Shown here piece after piece: positions 33,624 to 46,434 of a DNA stretch of 64,000 bases (position 1 is the stretch's first letter; the number at the start of each line of letters is the position of its first letter). The stretch is from contig CAMDCN010000007.1 of assembly GCA_945890485.1 (NCBI GenBank), positions 62,001 to 126,000 on the forward strand. The letters are read 5' to 3'. The DNA comes from Candidatus Sulfopaludibacter sp. SbA3. Lineage in GTDB: Bacteria; Acidobacteriota; Terriglobia; Bryobacterales; Bryobacteraceae. Made by a program: the position numbers and the translations under genes. The notes beneath the pieces were generated by a model. The model was not told the DNA's origin. It was given only the letters and a program-made list of their open reading frames with translations, and did not search any database.

Positions 33624-34334
33624 CTAGAATTCGCGGGAGACACGGAGGGCAAGTTGGGGAGAGTTCCTGCCACCGTCGGAGCGGAGCCAGCCGAGGCCGA
33701 ACTGGACGTTGATGCGGCTGGCGCGGACGTGGACCTGCGGCATCATGAGGAAGCTGCGTCCGGTGGCTCCCGGGCCTTTGTAATTGGTCTCCAGGCCGAA
33801 GGTGGTTTTCTTCGATTGGCGCCGGAAGAGGGAGTAGTTGCCGAGGAGGGCCTTGCCGTGGACGCTGCCGCGTTCGGCACGCCAGCCGGTCATGGAGAAG
33901 GCGCTCCACTTGGGATGGAAGCGGACACCGGCGAGATAGAGGGCGTCGGTTTGCCAGTAGGGCTGGCCGCGAGCGACCTCGCCGATACCTTGCCAGCCGT
34001 GGATGAACTTCGTTTTCCAGGGACCAGGAAGGGTTCCCTGGAGCGCGGCTTTGTAGGTGGCAATGCGCTGATTTTCGAGAGGCAGTTCGAATTCGACACC
34101 GAATCCGTTGGCGAAGGCGTATTCGATTTCGGGAGCCCACTGGAGGGCGCCGTTCGGTTTGTAGCGGACGAGAGAATTGACTTCGAGTTCGCCACGCTCG
34201 GCGCCGAGGGGGCGAATGAGGTCGAAGACGAGCGGCTCCGGGATGCGAGGGAGGACGCTCGAGAGCGTTCCTTCATCGGGGTCCTGAGCGGAAAGCGCCG
34301 TGGCGGCGAGGAGACACACTACGAGGGATTTCAA
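33624..34334 (-). CDS. Secreted outer-membrane beta-barrel-like protein
   Basis: 236 aa. Signal peptide at about 1-16 (MKSLVVCLLAATALSA, cut before QDP). The remainder alternates polar and aromatic residues in strands (IEYAFANGFGVEFELPLEN, TTFGLETNYKG, INVQFGLGWLR) and ends in ...LRVSREF, with a C-terminal Phe as expected for BAM-dependent barrels. No family was recognised. It is likely part of a minus-strand run with the FG-GAP protein upstream and the kinase downstream, but a role in their metabolism is not evident. Confidence 0.65.
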   Translation of the reverse strand: MKSLVVCLLAATALSAQDPDEGTLSSVLPRIPEPLVFDLIRPLGAERGELEVNSLVRYKPNGALQWAPEIEYAFANGFGVEFELPLENQRIATYKAALQGTLPGPWKTKFIHGWQGIGEVARGQPYWQTDALYLAGVRFHPKWSAFSMTGWRAERGSVHGKALLGNYSLFRRQSKKTTFGLETNYKGPGATGRSFLMMPQVHVRASRINVQFGLGWLRSDGGRNSPQLALRVSREF

Positions 34335-34376
34335 GAGACACCTATCTTGAGTTGGGGATTGCGGGGCGATGGGCGG

Positions 34377-34853
34377 TTAGGTGTGGGCGGGGGGAGGGCC
34401 GCGGGCGGAGGCGGATTCGAGAGAACGCGAGAGGGAAAGGCGAACAGCGGGCAGCGATAGGGTTGCTAGCCGGACAGCGGAAGTTTCCAGAGCCGGGACG
34501 AGTTCCGCGGAGGGCGGGACGTCGAACTGCGGGCCAGCGGGGCGAGGCGCAGCGAGCCAGCGGGAGCGGTTTTCCTGGGGAAGGCGGCGGGGAGCGGCAT
34601 CGCGAGTGAAGCGGCCGTGGCCATCGTTGAGCCAAACGGCGACGGGACGTTCAGTTAAAGCTTCGTGGAGGACGAGGTCGAGGTCGGCGTCGTGATCGAG
34701 ATCAACGGGCAGCAGGAGAGCGGGTTGGGTGACGGCGAGGCGGGCGATATCGGGGCGGTGGTCGCCGTTGAAGTCGGCGGCGGTCCAGGCGGACTGGGGC
34801 AGGTGAGCCAGAGCTGGGGAGGCGGCAAGGATGAGAAGAAGGAGCGACTTCAC
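34377..34853 (-). CDS. Secreted FG-GAP/VCBS-like protein
   Basis: 158 aa from the GTG at 34853 (a TTG at 34871 is also possible). The signal peptide VKSLLLLILAASPALA is clear. Residues about 25-90 contain calcium-binding-like FG-GAP motifs (AADFNGDHRPDIARL, DLDHDADLDLVLHE, WLNDGHGRFTRD). The C-terminal third is Pro/Ala-rich. Its start lies about 45 bases from the divergent exchanger start across an AT-rich patch that may hold both promoters. It is far shorter than typical FG-GAP proteins, so it could be a fragment or a minimal binding module. Confidence 0.6.
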   Translation of the reverse strand: MKSLLLLILAASPALAHLPQSAWTAADFNGDHRPDIARLAVTQPALLLPVDLDHDADLDLVLHEALTERPVAVWLNDGHGRFTRDAAPRRLPQENRSRWLAAPRPAGPQFDVPPSAELVPALETSAVRLATLSLPAVRLSLSRSLESASARGPPPAHT

Positions 34854-34896
34854 CTTAATAAATTTTAACAACTGCCTGTTACTCTAGGGGACTGTG

Positions 34897-35882
34897 ATGG
34901 ACTTCCTACTTCTGGTTGGATCGTTGGCATTGCTGTTGACGGCAGCGAACTATTTTGTCGAGGGGATTTCGGCGATCGCGGAGTCGCTGGGGGTGCCCAA
35001 GCTGGTGATTGGGATGACGGTGGTGGCGTTTGGGACGAGCACGCCAGAGTTAGTCATCAACACGATGTCGGCGGCGCAGGGATCGACGGATTTGGCATTT
35101 GGAAACATTGTGGGTTCGTGCTTAGTGAACGTGGGGGTAGTGTTGGCGGCGACAGCGATCATGGCGCCGCTGCGGGTGGAGAGTTCGTTGATTACGCGGG
35201 AACTGCCGATGTTGACGGTGGCGGTGGTGGCGATTGTTGTTTTGGGGAGTGACCAGTATTTGGACGGAGCGGCGGGGAGCGCGTGGACGCGCACCGACGG
35301 ACTAATGCTGTTGTTGTTGTTTGGGATCTTTCTCTACTACACGACGTGGGGGGCGCTGGCGGCGCCACGGTCGGATGCGTTCCTTACCGACGTACGGGAC
35401 GAGGCGGCGCGGGCGACTCCGAGGCCGATGTGGGTGCACATCCTCTATACGTTGGGCGGGTTGGCAGGGGTGTCGTTTGGGGCGGATTGGACGGTGGATT
35501 TCGCCGTGCAGATTGCGCGGGGGATGGGGGTTTCCGAGGCGGTGATTGGGCTGACGATCATCTCAGTGGGGACGACGCTGCCGGAGTTAGCGACTTGCAT
35601 TCTGGCGGCGCGGCGGGGGGATGCGGACCTGGCGCTGGGGAACATTGTGGGATCGAATCTATTTAATTTGCTGTGTATTGGAGGGATGGTGAGCGTGATC
35701 CGCCCCGTCCCGATTCCGGCCGGAGGACAGATCGACCTTCTGGTGATGGCGTTCTTATCGATCGTTCTGTTGCCGCTGGCGTTGCGAGGGCGGCATGTGA
35801 TCAGCCGGAAGGAGGGGGCGTTCCTGCTATTGGTTTACGTCGGGTTCCTCGCTTGGCGGCTTAGCGAAGTGGCGCAGGCGCA

Positions 35883-35886
<4 letters not shown>
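34897..35886 (+). CDS. Na+/Ca2+ exchanger family protein (CaCA, YrbG-like)
   Basis: 329 aa from ATG 34897. Ten hydrophobic segments and the two inverted alpha-repeats VVAFGTSTPELVINTMSA (about 45) and IISVGTTLPELATCILAA (about 225), each followed by a GNIVGSCLVN / GNIVGSNLFN segment, define the cation exchanger fold. The two acidic residues in the repeats coordinate the ion. It would export Ca2+ using Na+ or H+ at the inner membrane. It is divergent from the FG-GAP gene and its stop overlaps the convergent kinase stop by 4 bases. Confidence 0.92.
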
Positions 35887-38507
<2,621 letters not shown>

Positions 38508-39479
38508 TTAGTAGACCGCCTTCTTCCCGGCGACGGCGGTTTGAATGCGATAGAGCCCGGTGCGGGCGGTCATGAAGAGGGTCTTGCCGTCGGGGCCGCC
38601 AAAGGCGACATTAGCGGGAACTTCGGCGGGCTTCAGGGTCCCTAGGTGTTTGCCTTCGGGGGAGAAGACCCAGACGCCGCCGGGGCCGGTGGCCCAGACG
38701 TTGCCTTTCTGGTCGACTTTGAGCCCGTCAGGGAGGCCATCGGCTTTTTCAGCGGTGACGTCGGCGAAGACGCGGCCGGTGGCGAGAGTGCCGTCGGGCA
38801 TGAGGGCGTAGCGCATCCAGATTTTTCGCGTGGCATCGGAGTTGGCTACGTAGAGGACTTTTTCATCCGGAGAGAGGGCGATACCGTTGGGGCGGGAGAG
38901 TTCTTTCGTGAGGAGTTGAAGCTTGCCATTGGCGAGACGGTAAACACCGTTGAAGGCGAGTTCCTTGCCGGGATCGTCGTCCTGCTTTTCGAGGCCGTAG
39001 GGAGGATCGGTGAAGTAGAGGGAGCCGTCGGAGTGGTAGACGGCGTCGTTGGGGCTGTTGAGCTTGCGGCCTTCGAAGCGATCGGTGAGGGTGGTGAGGA
39101 CGCCACTTGCAGAGCGCATGGCTACGCGGCGGCCGGAATGTTGACAGAGGATGAGGGAGTTGTTCGGCCCGGCGATGAGGCCGTTGGAGTTCTCTGAGGG
39201 GCGGAGGAACTCTTTAATGGTGTTGCCCTCGACGGACCATTGATGAATGACGTTGCCGGGGACATCAGAGAACAGGAGCCGATCACCGGGGAGCCAAACA
39301 GGTCCTTCGATGAACTGGAAGCCACTGGCGATTTTCTCGATCTGGGCGCCGGCGGGGAAGAGGGCTTGGAAGGCGGGGTCGACTTGGGGGGTGGCGGGGG
39401 TTGGCGGCGGGACAGCCGGCGGGGTGGACGTGCAGGAGGCGAGGGAGAGAATGGCGAGAAAGGCGGCGGCCCTGATCAT
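38508..39479 (-). CDS. SMP-30/gluconolactonase-family lipoprotein
   Basis: 323 aa. N-terminal lipobox in ILSLASCTS near residue 16, so a lipid-anchored protein, then a Pro/Thr linker. The six-bladed propeller shows FIEGPVWLPGDRLLFSDVPGN, SNGLIAGPNNSLILCQHSGRRV, NSPNDAVYHSDGSLYFTDPPYGLE and LSRPNGIALSPDEKVLYVANSDATRK, with Glu, Asn and Asp metal ligands of the lactonase site. It hydrolyses sugar lactones in well-known members. It is co-transcribed with the kinase and divergent from phosphoglucomutase. Confidence 0.87.
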   Translation of the reverse strand: MIRAAAFLAILSLASCTSTPPAVPPPTPATPQVDPAFQALFPAGAQIEKIASGFQFIEGPVWLPGDRLLFSDVPGNVIHQWSVEGNTIKEFLRPSENSNGLIAGPNNSLILCQHSGRRVAMRSASGVLTTLTDRFEGRKLNSPNDAVYHSDGSLYFTDPPYGLEKQDDDPGKELAFNGVYRLANGKLQLLTKELSRPNGIALSPDEKVLYVANSDATRKIWMRYALMPDGTLATGRVFADVTAEKADGLPDGLKVDQKGNVWATGPGGVWVFSPEGKHLGTLKPAEVPANVAFGGPDGKTLFMTARTGLYRIQTAVAGKKAVY

Positions 39480-39497
39480 GCCTTAGATTCTAACGCT

Positions 39498-41123
39498 ATG
39501 ATGTTGGCATCGATGCTGCTAGAACCTTCTAAACTCGTCAATGTCGCCAAGCTGATTACGGCTTACTATGCGGAGCGCCCGGACCCGGCCGTGCCGGAGC
39601 AACGGGTTTCGTTCGGCACGTCGGGCCATCGGGGTTCGGCGTTGCAGCAGGCGTTTAACGAATGGCATATTTTGGCCATCACGCAGGCGATTTGCCGGTA
39701 CCGGAAGGCGCAGGGGGTGGACGGGCCGCTGTTCCTGGGCATTGACACCCATGCGCTGTCGGAGCCGGCGGCAGCGACGGCGCTGGAGGTGTTGGCGGCG
39801 AATGGCGTGGAGGCGATGATTCCGGAAGGGACGGACTATACGCCGACGCCGGCAGTGTCGCACGCGATTCTGACTTACAACGCAGGGCGGACGACGGGGT
39901 TGGCGGATGGGATTGTAGTTACTCCGTCGCATAATCCGCCGGTGGATGGCGGGTTCAAGTACAACGGCACGAACGGCGGGCCGGCGGATAGCGGGGCGAC
40001 GTCGTGGATACAAAACGAAGCCAACCGGATGTTGGAGGCGGGTCTCGAAGGCGTGCGGCGGATGCCGTATCGGGCGGCGCTGAACGCGGCGACGACGCAT
40101 CGGCATGATTATTTGACGCAGTATGTGAATGACCTTGAGAACGTGATTGATTTCTCGGTGATGGATGCGTCGCTGGGCGTGGATCCGTTGGGCGGGGCGG
40201 GGGTGCATTACTGGCCGCGGATTGCCGAGAAGTATAAGTTGAACCTGACGGTGGTGAACCCGCTCGTCGATCCGACGTTCCGGTTTATGAGTTTCGACTG
40301 GGACGGGAAGATTCGGATGGACCCGTCGTCGCCGCACGTGATGGAGCCGTTGATCGCGCTGCGGGAGAAGTTCGACATTGCATTTGCGTGTGACACCGAT
40401 CACGACCGGCACGGGATTGTGACGAAAAGCGCGGGACTGCTGCCGCCGAACCATTACCTGGCGCTGTGCATTGAGTATCTGTTTACGCATCGGCCGCAGT
40501 GGGGCGCGGAGACGGCGGTGGGCAAGACGGCGGTAAGCAGCAGCATGATTGACCGGGTGGCGGCGCGGTTGGGGCGGAGGCTCTATGAGGTGCCGGTGGG
40601 CTTTAAGTGGTTCGTACCGGGGCTGATAGACGGGTCGTTGGGCTTTGTGGGCGAGGAGAGCGCCGGGGCGTCGTTCCTGCGGCGGGACGGGCGCGTGTGG
40701 ACGACGGATAAGGACGGCATCATCGCGTGTTTGTTAAGCGCGGAGATGACGGCGCGTTGGCAGCGGGACCTGGGCGAGGTGTATGGGCTGATGGAGCAGG
40801 CGATGGGCCGTTCGACGTATGAGCGGATGGAAGCGCCGGCAAACACGGCCCAGAAGGCAAAGCTGGCGAAGTTGTCGCCGGAGAATGTGAAGGCGTCGGA
40901 GTTGGGCGGGGAGCCGATTGTGCAGATTCTGACCAAGGCTCCAGGGGACGGGAACGCGCTGGGCGGATTGAAAGTGGTCACGGAGAATGCCTGGTTCGCC
41001 GCGCGGCCATCGGGTACGGAAGATATCTACAAGATCTACGCGGAGAGCTTCCATGGACATGCGCATTTGCGGCAGGTGCAGATGGAAGCGCAGGCCATGG
41101 TGACGGATGCGCTCAACGCTTAG
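39498..41123 (+). CDS. pgm: Phosphoglucomutase (alpha-D-glucose-specific)
   Basis: 541 aa from ATG 39498 (ATGs also at 39501 and 39513), close to E. coli Pgm at 546. It interconverts glucose 1- and 6-phosphate, linking glycogen and nucleotide-sugar synthesis to glycolysis. Visible: FGTSGHRGSALQQAFNE at the N-terminus, the phosphoserine loop VVTPSHNPPVDGGFKYN near residue 140, the metal loop CDTDHDRHGIVT, the sugar loop GEESAGASFLRRDG, and the phosphate-binding ARPSGTEDIYKIYAES. Frames extending upstream to 39240 overlap the lactonase gene and are rejected. The gene would supply Glc-1-P for the glycan cluster. Confidence 0.95.
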   Translation: MMLASMLLEPSKLVNVAKLITAYYAERPDPAVPEQRVSFGTSGHRGSALQQAFNEWHILAITQAICRYRKAQGVDGPLFLGIDTHALSEPAAATALEVLAANGVEAMIPEGTDYTPTPAVSHAILTYNAGRTTGLADGIVVTPSHNPPVDGGFKYNGTNGGPADSGATSWIQNEANRMLEAGLEGVRRMPYRAALNAATTHRHDYLTQYVNDLENVIDFSVMDASLGVDPLGGAGVHYWPRIAEKYKLNLTVVNPLVDPTFRFMSFDWDGKIRMDPSSPHVMEPLIALREKFDIAFACDTDHDRHGIVTKSAGLLPPNHYLALCIEYLFTHRPQWGAETAVGKTAVSSSMIDRVAARLGRRLYEVPVGFKWFVPGLIDGSLGFVGEESAGASFLRRDGRVWTTDKDGIIACLLSAEMTARWQRDLGEVYGLMEQAMGRSTYERMEAPANTAQKAKLAKLSPENVKASELGGEPIVQILTKAPGDGNALGGLKVVTENAWFAARPSGTEDIYKIYAESFHGHAHLRQVQMEAQAMVTDALNA

Positions 41124-41171
41124 CTGTGATAAGTTTTGAACGGATCTTTGTCTTCTTTAATCTGAGGTTTT

Positions 41172-44100
41172 ATGCGTTACCCACTGCTCTTCGCCGTGGC
41201 CGCTTGCAGCTCCGTGCTTGCTGCAGATGAATCGGCCACTGGTGCGCCCGGCACCTTCAAGCAATACTGTTTCTCTTGTCACGGCAAAGCAGCTACAGGG
41301 GGAATCAGCTTCGAGAAGCTGATGGCCTCCGGTTCGATGGGCGATCAGTTCCAGGCGTGGGAGAAGGTTGCGGACGCGATTGAGACGAAGCATATGCCGC
41401 CGGCGCAGATGCCGCAGCCGAGTGATGCGGAGCGGCAGAAATCGGCGCAGTGGGTGCGGACGCGGTTGACCGAAATTGCGGCGCGCCATGCGGGCGAACC
41501 GGGGCGGGTAGCACTGCGGCGGTTGACGAGCGGTGAGTACGCCTACACGGTGAAGGACCTGACGGGGATCGATATGGATACCTCGCGCGACTTCGTGCCG
41601 GATGCGGTGGGCGGCGAAGGCTTTACGAATTATGGCGATGTGCAGTTCATGGCCGATGCGAGCCTGGAACGGTATTTGCAGGCCGCCAAGAAGGTCTCAA
41701 CGCACGCCGTGATTGGCGCGGGTCCTTTGCAGTTCTATATTGACCCCGGGAAGAGCGGACGTGAACTTTCGGCGATCAACCGGATTCAGACGATTTATAC
41801 GAAGTACGGGTTCCGGTCGGTATCGGGCGAGGGCGGGAAGCCGTTTGGGCTGGATCTGTACGGCAAGGCGTTTTATGCCGCGTACCGGTTGAAGCACGAG
41901 AAGGGCGCGACGGTGGCGAAGATTGCGAAGGAAGAGGGGATAACCGAACGCTTCCTGCAGCATATTTCGGCCGTGGTGAACCAGAAGAACCCGGTGTATC
42001 CGACTTCGGCAATTGTCGAACTGTGGAACAAAATGCCGGGTACGCGCGAAGGCGCGGCGGCGGTGCAGAAGGCCGTGATCGACTGGCCGCGGATGCTGTT
42101 CGGCGCGGGGGCAGATGCCGCCGGTGGCCAGGGCGACGAGCGCGCCCTAGTGATCAACGAAGAGACGTTGGCAGCGAAGCCAAAGCAGCGGCTGCGGTTC
42201 AACCTGTTCAACCGGAGCGAGAAGGCGCCGGCCGTGAACTTTTTGATGGCGGCGGTGAACCCGAGTTCCGTCGATAAGCCGATCGTGATCTTCAAGAACG
42301 TGATGGTGCGCTTCCGGATGGCGGACCGGTCGGCTTCGCAGCAGCAGCCTTTGGTGGCCGTGCTGAGCGACGCAATGAAAGCGAAAGTAGCGTTCGGCAA
42401 GCGTCCGGATGGCGGCCCGATTGACCCGATGGATTTTGCCGTGGAAGGCGACGCGGTTCTGACGCTCGACCTAGTGGCGCCGAAGGGCGCGCGCGGCGTG
42501 GACGTACAGGCCGAAGTGGAGATGGTGGAGGGCGGAGCGAAGGATGCGGTGGTGCGGGTGACGGTTTCCGACCAGCCGCGGCTGTTTACGGGGCGTCCGT
42601 TCTCTGTGTTGCTCGGCTTCCCGAAGACTCCGGGTTTTGAGAAGTGGCAGGCGGGCGTAATGAGCTTCGCCAGCGATCTGCCGCAGAACTCGCAGGGTGA
42701 GGCGAATCCGGCGGACAAGGATCCGATTCCGGAGCCGTACAACAACGTCTATAACCAGCCCGAACGCGACGAATTCCACATCAAGGTGAAGTACTACCGG
42801 TCAGACAAGTTTCTGATGGAGAAGATGCTGGACGACGCGACGCGGAAGCAGCTTGACCATGCGTGGGCAGACTTGAAAGCTTCGTTTGCCTATCACGAGA
42901 ACTACTTGACGTTCGTCAGAAACAAGTTCAAGAGCGACCCCGCGAAGGGTGCGCCATACATCAAGGCATGGACCGCCGACCTGGAGGCCGTGCAGAAGGC
43001 ACAGTTAGCCGCGCAACCGGGGCATTTGGAAGATGTTCTGAAGCTGGCCAGTATGGCTTGGCGGCGGCCGTTGCTGCCTTCTGAGAAGGACAAGCTGCGG
43101 GGTTTCTATACGAGTTCGCGGGAGATCGGCAAGCTGGACCATGAGCAGGCAACGAGAGCGTTGATTGCGCGGGTGCTGGTGGCGCCGGCGTTTTTGTACC
43201 GGATCGAGCAATCGAATGGACCGCTGAGCGGCTTCGAGCTGGCGAGCCGGATGAGCTATTTCTTGTGGTCGTCGATCCCGGACGAGGAGTTGCGGCGCGC
43301 GGCGCAAGCAGGCGAGTTGAACAATCCCGCGAAGCTGGCGGCACAGGTGAAGCGGATGGTGCAGGACCCGAAGGCCAAGCGGCTATCGGAAGAGTTCTTC
43401 GGCCAGTGGCTGGGCTTCTACCGGTTCAACGAGTTCACGGGCGTGGACACCAGCCGGTTCCCGGAGTTCACGGCGGATGTGAAGAACGGAATGTACGCGG
43501 AATCTGTCGCGTTTTTCGACTACATTGTGCGGCAGAACCGCCCCGTGAAGGAGATTCTGACGGCAGACTACACCTTCCTGAATCAGCCCTTGGCGAAGCA
43601 CTATGGCGTGACGGCGGAGTTGAAGTCAGCGCGGGAAGTGGAGATGGTGAAGGGTGCGCCGGGCCGGGGCGGATTGTTGCGGTTAGGTTCTGTGCTGACG
43701 GCGACTTCGGCGCCGCTGCGAACGAGTCCCGTAAAGCGGGGCGATTGGGTGCTGCGGCGCGTGTTGGGTACGCCGACGCCTCCTCCTCCTCCCAACGCGG
43801 GGACGTTGCCGGCGGACGACAAGGCGTTTGCAGGCAAGTCCATCCGGGAACGGTTGGCGGCCCATCAGCGGAACGCGACGTGCGCGGGTTGCCATTCGAA
43901 GATTGACCCGCTGGGCTTCCCGTTCGAGAAGTACGACCCGGTGGGCCGGACGCGCACGGCGTATGCCGACGGCATGGCCATCGATGATTCCAGCAAGACG
44001 GGCACGGGCGTCGAAGGGCTGGTTCAGTATCTGCGGACGCAAGAGAAGCAGGTGCAGAAGAACATGGCGCAGAAGCTGTTGGGCTATGCGCTGGGGCGGA

Positions 44101-44297
44101 CGATGTTGGCCGGCGACCAGGTGCTGATCCAGAAGTTGGCAGCGGCGGGCGGCGAGGCTACGTTTGCCCAGTTGGCGACCGACATCATCTCAAGCAAGCA
44201 GTTCCGGTACCGCGTGGAACCGGAAACGAAACAGACCTCCGTAACCCCGGTAGTAGCGCGGGCCGTCGTTAATAGAGAAGGGAGCACCAAGAAGTGA
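41172..44297 (+). CDS. Secreted DUF1592/DUF1588-type cytochrome-like protein
   Basis: 1041 aa with signal peptide (about 1-18). A c-type heme motif, YCFSCHG, lies near residue 36. The order then follows the planctomycete-type family: DUF1587-like ([23 protein letters not shown]), DUF1595-like ([22 protein letters not shown]), DUF1592 ([29 protein letters not shown]), DUF1588 ([14 protein letters not shown] ... [25 protein letters not shown]) and DUF1585 ([17 protein letters not shown]). Family function is unproven; a periplasmic oxidation or electron-transfer role is usually assumed. The next gene starts at a GTG overlapping its stop. Confidence 0.88.
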   Translation: MRYPLLFAVAACSSVLAADESATGAPGTFKQYCFSCHGKAATGGISFEKLMASGSMGDQFQAWEKVADAIETKHMPPAQMPQPSDAERQKSAQWVRTRLTEIAARHAGEPGRVALRRLTSGEYAYTVKDLTGIDMDTSRDFVPDAVGGEGFTNYGDVQFMADASLERYLQAAKKVSTHAVIGAGPLQFYIDPGKSGRELSAINRIQTIYTKYGFRSVSGEGGKPFGLDLYGKAFYAAYRLKHEKGATVAKIAKEEGITERFLQHISAVVNQKNPVYPTSAIVELWNKMPGTREGAAAVQKAVIDWPRMLFGAGADAAGGQGDERALVINEETLAAKPKQRLRFNLFNRSEKAPAVNFLMAAVNPSSVDKPIVIFKNVMVRFRMADRSASQQQPLVAVLSDAMKAKVAFGKRPDGGPIDPMDFAVEGDAVLTLDLVAPKGARGVDVQAEVEMVEGGAKDAVVRVTVSDQPRLFTGRPFSVLLGFPKTPGFEKWQAGVMSFASDLPQNSQGEANPADKDPIPEPYNNVYNQPERDEFHIKVKYYRSDKFLMEKMLDDATRKQLDHAWADLKASFAYHENYLTFVRNKFKSDPAKGAPYIKAWTADLEAVQKAQLAAQPGHLEDVLKLASMAWRRPLLPSEKDKLRGFYTSSREIGKLDHEQATRALIARVLVAPAFLYRIEQSNGPLSGFELASRMSYFLWSSIPDEELRRAAQAGELNNPAKLAAQVKRMVQDPKAKRLSEEFFGQWLGFYRFNEFTGVDTSRFPEFTADVKNGMYAESVAFFDYIVRQNRPVKEILTADYTFLNQPLAKHYGVTAELKSAREVEMVKGAPGRGGLLRLGSVLTATSAPLRTSPVKRGDWVLRRVLGTPTPPPPPNAGTLPADDKAFAGKSIRERLAAHQRNATCAGCHSKIDPLGFPFEKYDPVGRTRTAYADGMAIDDSSKTGTGVEGLVQYLRTQEKQVQKNMAQKLLGYALGRTMLAGDQVLIQKLAAAGGEATFAQLATDIISSKQFRYRVEPETKQTSVTPVVARAVVNREGSTKK

Positions 44298-45631
44298 TCA
44301 TACGCACTGACAAGCCGGGAGCCTCGCGGCGGCATTTTCTGCGGGGAGCGGGAGTCGCGCTGGCGCTTCCGTGGATGGAATCGCTGGCCGGAGCGCAGAC
44401 GAAAGCGGCCAACAAACCGCCGGTGCGTTTTGCGACGGTCTACTTCTCGAACGGCGTGGAGCCGGAGCACTGGTGGGCGAAGGGCGAAGGCACGGCGATG
44501 AAGATCGGCCCGGCGTTGTCGCCGATGGAGCCGCACGCCGGAGACTATACCTTCATCAAGGGCCTCTACCACCATCAGGCGTTTATTTCGACGAGCCCGC
44601 ACCTGGGCCGCTCGCCGAACCTGCTTTCGGGGGCAAAAGTGAGCCTGGACCCGGCGGACATCCGCGTGGGCACCAGCTTCGACCAGATCCTGTCGCAGCG
44701 GATTGGCGGCCAGACGGCGGTGCCGAGCTTGGCGCTGGGCATTGAGCCGAACGAGCTGCGTCTCGAAGACGGCCTGTCGATGATTTACGGTTCGTGTATC
44801 TCGTGGGCGACGCCTTCGCGGCCCGCGACGAAGGAGATCTATCCGGCACGGACTTTCGACCTGCTTGTCGGTGACGGCACGGGTCGGAAGTTGGACCGCA
44901 GCATTCTCGATGCGGTGCGGCAGGAGACTCGGGACCTGCAGCCGAAAATCAACGGCAGCGACCGGACTAAGCTGGGGGAGTATCTGGAGTCGATCCGCGA
45001 CATCGAGAAGCGGATTGAGCGTGCGGCGAAAGACGAGCGGATGGAAGGTTGGCGGCCGACGTTGGACAAACCGAACATGGAACGGCCGGCGGATGCCTTG
45101 CCGCAGGACGTGCCGCAACACATGAAAATGATGTTGGACCTGATGGTGCTGGCTTTCCAAATGGACAAGACCCGCATCATCACGCTGATGCTCAACAACG
45201 ACCTTTCGCAGATGAACTTCCGGTTCGTCGAAGGGGTGAAGGGCGCCCTGCACTTGGACCTGACACATAACCAGAAGGCCCCGGCGGCCGAGGCGATGTA
45301 TCTGAAGACGAACCAGTACCATGTGGCGCAGTTCGCCTACCTCGTGGACCGGCTGAAGAAGATCGACGAGGGCGGCCAATCTATTTTGGACAATTCGATG
45401 CTGATGTTGGCGTCGAGCCTGTTCGATGGCGATTCGCACGGCGCCGACCAGTTGCCCATTCTTTTGGCGGGTAAGGGCGGCGGTTCGCTGCGGCCGGGCC
45501 GGAACTTGGACTACCTGGAGAAGGGCGACGACCAACGCCGGGCTTGTAGTTTGTATCTGTCGCTGATGGACAAAATGGGCGTGCCGCTCGACAAGTTCGG
45601 CGACGCGTCGACCCGGTTGGCCGAAGTCTAG
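44294..45631 (+). CDS. DUF1552 Tat-secreted protein
   Basis: 445 aa starting with GTG. The Tat signal is [18 protein letters not shown]. The DUF1552 domain fills the rest ([78 protein letters not shown]), resembling a sulfatase/alkaline-phosphatase-like fold. It is almost always found right after a DUF1592 protein, as here, so the two probably act together in the periplasm. No substrate is known. A 10-bp hairpin lies after its stop. Confidence 0.88.
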   Translation: MIIRTDKPGASRRHFLRGAGVALALPWMESLAGAQTKAANKPPVRFATVYFSNGVEPEHWWAKGEGTAMKIGPALSPMEPHAGDYTFIKGLYHHQAFISTSPHLGRSPNLLSGAKVSLDPADIRVGTSFDQILSQRIGGQTAVPSLALGIEPNELRLEDGLSMIYGSCISWATPSRPATKEIYPARTFDLLVGDGTGRKLDRSILDAVRQETRDLQPKINGSDRTKLGEYLESIRDIEKRIERAAKDERMEGWRPTLDKPNMERPADALPQDVPQHMKMMLDLMVLAFQMDKTRIITLMLNNDLSQMNFRFVEGVKGALHLDLTHNQKAPAAEAMYLKTNQYHVAQFAYLVDRLKKIDEGGQSILDNSMLMLASSLFDGDSHGADQLPILLAGKGGGSLRPGRNLDYLEKGDDQRRACSLYLSLMDKMGVPLDKFGDASTRLAEV

Positions 45632-45645
45632 CGCTTGCATCTTTG

Positions 45646-45671
45646 AGCCGGTCTGGGGCATCAGACCGGCT
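45646..45671. other. Perfect 10-bp hairpin abutting the SDR start codon
   Basis: AGCCGGTCTG-GGGCAT-CAGACCGGCT forms a 10-bp stem with a 6-base loop that ends one base before the ATG at 45672. There is no T-run after it, so it is not a classical terminator. It could end the DUF1552 transcript, protect its 3' end, or modulate translation of the SDR. Confidence 0.6.
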
Positions 45672-46406
45672 ATGACAAAGATTGCATTAGTGACCGGGGC
45701 CAGCAAGGGGATCGGTCTCGAGACCGTGCGCCAGTTAGCGCAACAGGGTATTCATGTGCTTCTGGGGGCACGGGACTTAAAGAAGTCCGAGACCGCGGCT
45801 GCCGCTCTGCGGGCGGAAGGCTTGCCGGTGGAAGGGATTGCGCTGGACGTGACGAGCGATGCCGACATCTTTAACGCGGCAAAGACGATTGAGGCGAAGT
45901 TCGGGCGTCTGGATATCCTGATCAACAACGCCGGGGTGCTGCTGGATGATGGCGGATTCGGCGTGAACACTACGACGACGGTGCCGTTTGTAAAGGTACG
46001 AGAGACGTTCGACAGCAACTTCTTCGGGGTGATCGCGCTGACGCAGGCATTGCTGCCGCTGCTGCAGAAGAGTGAGGCCGGGCGGATCGTGAACCTATCG
46101 AGCATTCTCGGTTCGCTAACGCTCCATGCCACACCGGACTCGCCGATCTATGATTCGAAGGCGTTTGCCTACAACGTGTCGAAGACGGCACTGAACGGGT
46201 ACACGGTGCATCTGGCGCATGCTTTGAAGGACACGGCGATCAAGGTGAACAGCGCGCATCCCGGTTGGGTGAAGACGGACATGGGAGGCGAAGAAGCACC
46301 GATGGAGTTGAGCGAGGGCGCGAAGACGAGCGTGGATCTGGCGACCCTGCCAGCGGATGGGCCGTCGGGCGGTTACTTCCATCTCGGCGAAACTCTCCCC
46401 TGGTAA
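45672..46406 (+). CDS. Short-chain dehydrogenase/reductase
   Basis: 244 aa, classical SDR. Cofactor loop VTGASKGIGLETVRQLA (residues 7-23), NNAGVLLD, catalytic Ser in NLSSILGSL and Tyr-x3-Lys in AYNVSKTALNGY, plus HPGWVKTDMGG after the active site. The residues after the glycine loop (LLGARDLKKSE) suggest NADPH. Closely resembles plant-carbonyl-reductase-like SDRs acting on small carbonyls. The start codon follows a strong hairpin, and no ribosome site is visible between the two. Confidence 0.9.
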   Translation: MTKIALVTGASKGIGLETVRQLAQQGIHVLLGARDLKKSETAAAALRAEGLPVEGIALDVTSDADIFNAAKTIEAKFGRLDILINNAGVLLDDGGFGVNTTTTVPFVKVRETFDSNFFGVIALTQALLPLLQKSEAGRIVNLSSILGSLTLHATPDSPIYDSKAFAYNVSKTALNGYTVHLAHALKDTAIKVNSAHPGWVKTDMGGEEAPMELSEGAKTSVDLATLPADGPSGGYFHLGETLPW

Positions 46407-46434
46407 CGGGAGCGTTCGCTAAAATAGCGAGAGC

